Below are positions 6,567 through 9,490 of a stretch of 9,490 nt of DNA, piece after piece. The position numbers and the translations under genes are program-made. Position 1 is the stretch's first letter, and each line of letters opens with the position of its first letter. Source of the DNA: Clostridiales bacterium (GTDB lineage Bacteria > Bacillota > Clostridia > Oscillospirales > CAG-272); assembly GCA_004554105.1 (NCBI GenBank), contig SFNW01000069.1:1-9490 (forward strand). Reading direction: 5' to 3'. Under the pieces are notes generated by a model. That model saw nothing but the letters and a program-made list of their open reading frames with translations. It did no database searches and was not told the origin of the DNA.

Positions 6567-7994
6567 ATGGCAGAAAAGGAATACAAGAGCGATCTTCGCG
6601 TTATTAACATCGGTACGACGCTCTTTTACGACGCGCTCGTCGCACAGGGCGTAAAGGCGACGCAGCTTGACTGGAAGCCGCCGGTCAAGCAGAGTGCGGA
6701 GGTGCTGAACGCGCTGAACGCGATTTCTTCGCCCGAACTCAAGGCGAAAATCGACGCGGCAAACGAAGTTGCCGTCGGCAGAATCATCAATTCGCAGCCG
6801 TATCTCGTTGACATTCTGCCTGCGGGCGACGTCATCGAGGGCCTCGACGACTACACCATCATTCACTCGGGTCCTCCGATTGCTTACGAGGACATGGTTA
6901 TGCTGCATCAGCGCGGTCTGGTCAGCGCCTGCCGCTTTGAGGGCTGGGCGGACAACGACGAGGACGCCGTAAAGCTTATCAAGTCGGGCAAAATCAAGAT
7001 TATGTCCGCACTCGACACCAACACGGTCGGTGCAGGTACGGGTATTATCACCAAGAGCGTCGCCATGTTCATCATCGAGGACAGAGCGACCGGCAAGATT
7101 TCCGCAAACTTCCCGGCAGAGGGTCCGAACCAGGGCGGTTTCTGCGGCTGGGGTCTCTACTCCGAGGAGATTGCCGACTATCTGCGCAGAATGCGCACCG
7201 AGTTCTTCCCGGTTATGCGCGCCGTCCTCAAGAAGATGGGCGGTCTCACCGTTAAGCCGATCCTTGCAGAGAGCTTCCAGATGGGCGATGAAAACCACAC
7301 CCGTCAGACCGCGTCCGACCTGCTCTTCGACAAGAAGATTCTGCCCGAGCTGTTCAAACTCGAGGGCTTTGACCGCCAGCAGATTCTCGATACGCTCGAC
7401 TACATCGTCGAGACGCCTCGTTTCTTCCACTGCATCGGTCAGGGCGCAAGCCGCAGTGCCATGCTGTCGGCTGTCGGCACCGAGTATTCGACGATGGTTA
7501 CCGCTATTTGCGGCAACGGCGTAGAATTCGGTATCAAGGTTGCGGGCCTCGGCGACAATGAGTGGTTTACTGCGCCCGCGCCGATGATGAAGGGACGCTA
7601 CACCTCCTCGAAGTACACCGAGAAGGATCAGCTTCCCTGGATCGGCGACAGCTGCGTTGTCGAGTGCGCCGGCATGGGCGGTCTCGCCGCCGCTGCTTCG
7701 CCTATCGTTTGCAGCCTGCGCGGACTGAAGCTCAAGGACGCAATCCACATCACGCGCGAGATGGAGGAAATCTGCATCACGCACAACCCCGCATTCCCCG
7801 TACCGAACCTCGACTTTGACTTCCTGCCGGTCGGCATTGATATCCGCAAGGTTATCGAGACGGGCATCTGCCCCGAAATCCACGGCGGTATGTTCAACTA
7901 CCAGGGCGGTCTGATCGGCGCAGGCTCGGCAAGAGTGCCGATGCTCTGCTTCGAGAAGGCAATCAAGGCATTCGAGAAGAAGTACGGCAAATAA
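6567..7994 (+). CDS. DUF1116 family protein (YlbE-like partner of FdrA)
   Basis: 475 residues from the ATG at 6567. Matches to the DUF1116 pattern include VINIGTTLFYDALVAQGVKA (12-31), LDWKPP (34-39), DAANEVAVGRI (63-73), IIHSGPPI (98-105), FEGWAD (124-129), TVGAGTGIITKSVAMFIIED (153-172) and QMGDENHTRQTASDLL (238-253). The family as I recall it has HHHxAVGPMAG and NEGLGKVLRFG. Here these read DTNTVGAGTG and AEGPNQGGFCGWG, so this is a divergent branch that has lost those His and charged residues. The E. coli relative YlbE works with FdrA in the oxamate carbamoyltransferase system. There is no signal peptide or clear membrane helix. This is the last gene of the operon, ending 26 bases before the terminator. 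The function of this branch is unknown; a complex with the upstream FdrA is likely. Confidence 0.85.
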   Translation: MAEKEYKSDLRVINIGTTLFYDALVAQGVKATQLDWKPPVKQSAEVLNALNAISSPELKAKIDAANEVAVGRIINSQPYLVDILPAGDVIEGLDDYTIIHSGPPIAYEDMVMLHQRGLVSACRFEGWADNDEDAVKLIKSGKIKIMSALDTNTVGAGTGIITKSVAMFIIEDRATGKISANFPAEGPNQGGFCGWGLYSEEIADYLRRMRTEFFPVMRAVLKKMGGLTVKPILAESFQMGDENHTRQTASDLLFDKKILPELFKLEGFDRQQILDTLDYIVETPRFFHCIGQGASRSAMLSAVGTEYSTMVTAICGNGVEFGIKVAGLGDNEWFTAPAPMMKGRYTSSKYTEKDQLPWIGDSCVVECAGMGGLAAAASPIVCSLRGLKLKDAIHITREMEEICITHNPAFPVPNLDFDFLPVGIDIRKVIETGICPEIHGGMFNYQGGLIGAGSARVPMLCFEKAIKAFEKKYGK

Positions 7995-8020
7995 TTGCCG
8001 AAACGGCTATTGATGCATCA

Positions 8021-8056
8021 AAAAACGGTGCAGCCCGCACGGGCTGCACCGTTTTT
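8021..8056 (+). terminator. Strong intrinsic terminator of the five-gene operon
   Basis: AAAAACGGTGCAGCCC (8021-8036), loop GCAC, then GGGCTGCACCGTTTTT (8041-8056): a perfect 16-bp stem ending in a T-run. The A-run on the left arm means it can also stop transcription coming from the opposite strand. Confidence 0.93.
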
Positions 8057-8071
8057 GTGTCTGCAAGAAAG

Positions 8072-8129
8072 AGCGGGGCACTGCCCCGCGCCCCGCTTAA
8101 GGCGCTTTTTTGTAAAAAAGCACCTTAAG
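8072..8129. repeat. Compound palindromic element in the operon-upp spacer
   Basis: AGCGGGGC (8072-8079) can pair with GCCCCGC (8083-8089) or with GCCCCGCT (8090-8097), because GCCCCGC is repeated head to tail at 8083-8096. This runs directly into a second near-perfect palindrome: CTTAAGGCGCTTTTTT (8096-8111) pairs with AAAAAAGCACCTTAAG (8114-8129), with one G-T mismatch and a 2-base centre. No convincing ORF covers it. It resembles the dispersed intergenic palindromes common in GC-rich Clostridia; I cannot tell from one copy whether it is mobile. Confidence 0.6.
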
Positions 8130-8157
8130 AATCCGCAAAAAACACGGATAGGAAAGT

Positions 8158-8195
8158 GCAAAAAAGCGTGCAATCTATGAGAATTACACGCTTTT
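8158..8195 (-). terminator. Intrinsic terminator of upp
   Basis: On the minus strand a 9-bp stem (AAAAGCGTG, whose partner on that strand is CACGCTTTT; plus-strand positions 8187-8195 and 8162-8170) is followed by a T-run (complement of the A-run at 8160-8165). It begins 11 bases after the upp stop codon. Confidence 0.85.
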
Positions 8196-8205
8196 ATCGT
8201 TTGGT

Positions 8206-8880
8206 TTACGGCTTTGCCGGTCTTGCGGGCTTGTAGCTGCAGGTGCCGCAGATGCGGTCGCCCGCGTCGCCTGCCGCCGTGACGATGTAGCCGTCCTTGT
8301 TCAGTCCGCCGGGAATGTACTTCGCGGCGTAGATTTTGACATCGGGGTGCTTTTCATACAGGAGCTTGACGCCGACGTCCGAAGCAAAGACGCACATGAC
8401 CTTGATGTTGGTGCAGCCCTCTTTCTTCAGATAGTCGATTGCGGCGTCGACGCTGCCGCCGGTTGCAAGGGCAGGGTCAACGATAATGACGGGACCTGCG
8501 GTAATGTCGACGGGCATTTTATAATAATAGGTAACCGGCTTCAGGGTCTTTTGATCTCTGTAAAGACCGATATGTCCGACCTTTGCCGTGGGAGACAGCC
8601 GACGAAGCCCCTCAACCATGCCGAGACCCGCGCGGAGAATCGGTACGATGGTGAAATCCTCGGCGAGGACGGGCGAATCGAAATCGGCAAGCGGCGCCTG
8701 AATCCGCACATCTTTGGTTTTCAGGTCTTTCAGGGCCTCAAAGCCCATCAGCATCGTCAACTCGTCGACGATTTCGCAGAATTCCTTTGACCCCGTATTG
8801 ATGTCGCAGAGGTGGGTGACCTTGTGCGCAATCAGGGGGTGGTCGCCGAAAGCGGTCAGGTTTTTCGTGAAGTCTTCCAT
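8206..8880 (-). CDS. upp: Uracil phosphoribosyltransferase
   Basis: 224 residues, slightly longer than the usual 208-210. The enzyme joins uracil and PRPP to make UMP in the cytosol (pyrimidine salvage). Visible motifs are the N-terminal THLCDINTGSKEFCE (22-36; the family usually has HKLTxIRxxxT here), VPILRAGLGMVEGL (79-92), AKVGHIGLYRD (99-109), YYYKMP (118-123), the PRPP loop IVDPALATGGS (133-143; DPMLATGGS in most relatives, so Met to Ala) and AAGDAGDRICGT (202-213). The uracil-binding stretch usually reads IVPGLGDAGDR; here it reads IVTAAGDAGDR, a departure worth noting. An 11-residue proline/lysine tail follows. The ATG at 8880 is chosen because GGGAGAG sits just upstream and the family N-terminus begins there; the open frame further upstream to 9156 crosses the promoter region. 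It is transcribed convergently with the metabolic operon and divergently from the DUF523 gene. Confidence 0.93.
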   Translation of the reverse strand: MEDFTKNLTAFGDHPLIAHKVTHLCDINTGSKEFCEIVDELTMLMGFEALKDLKTKDVRIQAPLADFDSPVLAEDFTIVPILRAGLGMVEGLRRLSPTAKVGHIGLYRDQKTLKPVTYYYKMPVDITAGPVIIVDPALATGGSVDAAIDYLKKEGCTNIKVMCVFASDVGVKLLYEKHPDVKIYAAKYIPGGLNKDGYIVTAAGDAGDRICGTCSYKPARPAKP

Positions 8881-8884
8881 ATTG

Positions 8885-8891
8885 CTCTCCC
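8885..8891 (-). promoter_or_regulatory. Ribosome binding site of upp
   Basis: GGGAGAG on the minus strand lies 4 bases before the ATG whose first base is 8880, counted to the end of the motif. It decides against the longer upstream reading frame. Confidence 0.75.
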
Positions 8892-8913
8892 GTGTCTGTT
8901 TGTGATTTTCCTC

Positions 8914-8942
8914 ATGATAGCACATTTTTCCCGCTTTGGCAA
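8914..8942 (-). promoter_or_regulatory. Promoter of upp (sigma-A type, extended -10)
   Basis: On the minus strand TTGCCA (8942-8937), a 17-base spacer and TATCAT (8919-8914) are preceded by TG one base upstream (TGCTATCAT), an extended -10. The predicted start near 8907 gives a leader of about 27 bases to the upp ATG. Confidence 0.8.
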
Positions 8943-8974
8943 GTGGAAGACGAAAATTTCTTTTTCGACTTCGG

Positions 8975-9003
8975 TTGACAGGCGGGGTTGCCCGTGTTAT
9001 AAT
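8975..9003 (+). promoter_or_regulatory. Consensus sigma-A promoter of the DUF523 gene
   Basis: TTGACA (8975-8980), exactly 17 bases, then TATAAT (8998-9003): both hexamers are perfect. Transcription would start near 9010, leaving a leader of about 45 bases before the ATG at 9055. Confidence 0.92.
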
Positions 9004-9054
9004 TCTGTTGCGAAAGGGATATCGGCATACAATGGTTTGAATAAGGAGAATAAC

Positions 9055-9490
9055 ATGGCAAAAATAATCGTAAGTGCCTGCCTGCTCGGCTGCGACTGCC
9101 GTTACAAGGGCGATAACTGCAAAAATGAAGCACTGCTCGCGCTGGCGGCGAAGCATACGCTGATTCCGGTCTGCCCCGAGCAGCTCGGCGGACTCGCCAC
9201 CCCGCGCAACCCCGCCGAAATCTGCGGCGACCGCGTTGTGTCAAATGCGGGAAAGGACGTGACGCGCGAGTATCAAAAGGGTGCGGAAACCGCGTTGTAT
9301 ATCGCAAAACAGGTCGGCGCGGACATTGCGGTGCTGAAAGCAAACAGCCCCTCCTGCGGAAAAGGCGTGATTTACGACGGCAGCTTCACGGGCAAGAAAA
9401 CTGCGGGCAACGGCGTCACCGCCAAGCTTTTTTCGGAATCGGGGATTCGCGTCTTTACCGAGGACGAGCTGCCTGCGCTTTTGACGCTCC
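9055..9490 (+). CDS. DUF523 family protein (partial, 3' end outside window)
   Basis: At least 145 residues are visible, with no stop codon before the window ends. The family is about 150 residues, so little is missing. The ATG at 9055 follows AAGGAGA (9043-9049) by 5 bases. DUF523 hallmarks: SACLLGCDCRYKG (7-19), PVCPEQLGGLATPRNPAEIC (38-57), KDVTREYQKGAE (67-78), LKANSPSCGKGVIYDGSF (94-111) and GNGVTAKLFSESGI. Cysteines 9, 13, 15, 22, 40, 57 and 101 include those conserved in the family (SACLLG, VCPE, SPSCG), suggesting metal or thiol chemistry, but no activity is established to my knowledge. Small cytosolic protein, driven by its own strong promoter, independent of the operon to its left. 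Confidence 0.9.
   Translation, partial: MAKIIVSACLLGCDCRYKGDNCKNEALLALAAKHTLIPVCPEQLGGLATPRNPAEICGDRVVSNAGKDVTREYQKGAETALYIAKQVGADIAVLKANSPSCGKGVIYDGSFTGKKTAGNGVTAKLFSESGIRVFTEDELPALLTL

Noticed and set aside
7995..8180. 61-codon plus-strand ORF directly after the DUF1116 gene
   Set aside because: It runs through the terminator stem and the palindromes, has no ribosome site, and shows no family likeness.
8347..8790. 147-codon plus-strand frame inside upp
   Set aside because: It is a shadow of the clearly identified minus-strand upp gene.
8881..9156. 92-residue N-terminal extension of upp on the minus strand
   Set aside because: It crosses both divergent promoters and the start of the DUF523 gene. 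The family N-terminus and a good ribosome site fit the ATG at 8880.
1..9490. tRNA, rRNA, CRISPR array, insertion sequence or phage genes
   Set aside because: No cloverleaf, spaced direct repeats, transposase or integrase motifs were seen on either strand.

Overview
The window looks like a chromosomal piece of a GC-rich, low-copy Clostridia-type Firmicute, most likely an Oscillospiraceae/Ruminococcaceae-like gut anaerobe. I base this on strong GGAGG-type ribosome sites, textbook sigma-A promoters, clostridial-style RND/MMPL and ROK protein segments, GC-rich third codon positions and GC-rich intergenic palindromes. This is a judgement by eye; I ran no search.

Bases 1-590 hold the 3' end of a gene that enters from the left. 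Its translated product looks like a splice of two unrelated families. Most of it resembles the extracytoplasmic domain of clostridial MMPL/RND exporters, and the last ~35 residues resemble the C-terminus of a ROK-family sugar repressor/kinase.

Bases 618-7994 are a co-directional, apparently single operon of five metabolic genes: an SDR dehydrogenase, an IlvD/Edd-type Fe-S dehydratase, a fumarate-reductase/NadB-like flavoprotein with altered catalytic residues, an FdrA acyl-CoA-synthetase-like protein, and a DUF1116 (YlbE-like) protein. FdrA and DUF1116 are almost translationally coupled (5 bases apart). In E. coli their relatives sit in the allantoin region and have been tied to oxamate carbamoyltransfer. 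Here the usual companions (YlbF/DUF2877 and carbamate kinase) are absent from the window, and redox and dehydratase enzymes take their place. A reasonable inference is a catabolic route in which a hydroxy-acid or sugar-acid is oxidised (SDR), dehydrated (IlvD-like), further oxidised or reduced (flavoprotein) and finally cleaved or transferred by FdrA/DUF1116. The substrate is unknown. This is the candidate undescribed system of the window.

The operon ends in a strong 16-bp-stem terminator (8021-8056). It is followed by a palindrome-rich spacer and the terminator of the convergent gene upp. upp (uracil phosphoribosyltransferase, minus strand, 8206-8880) and a DUF523 gene (plus strand, from 9055, running off the right end) are ordinary housekeeping genes. 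They diverge from a compact intergenic region with one readable promoter in each direction, the DUF523 one being a perfect TTGACA-17-TATAAT.
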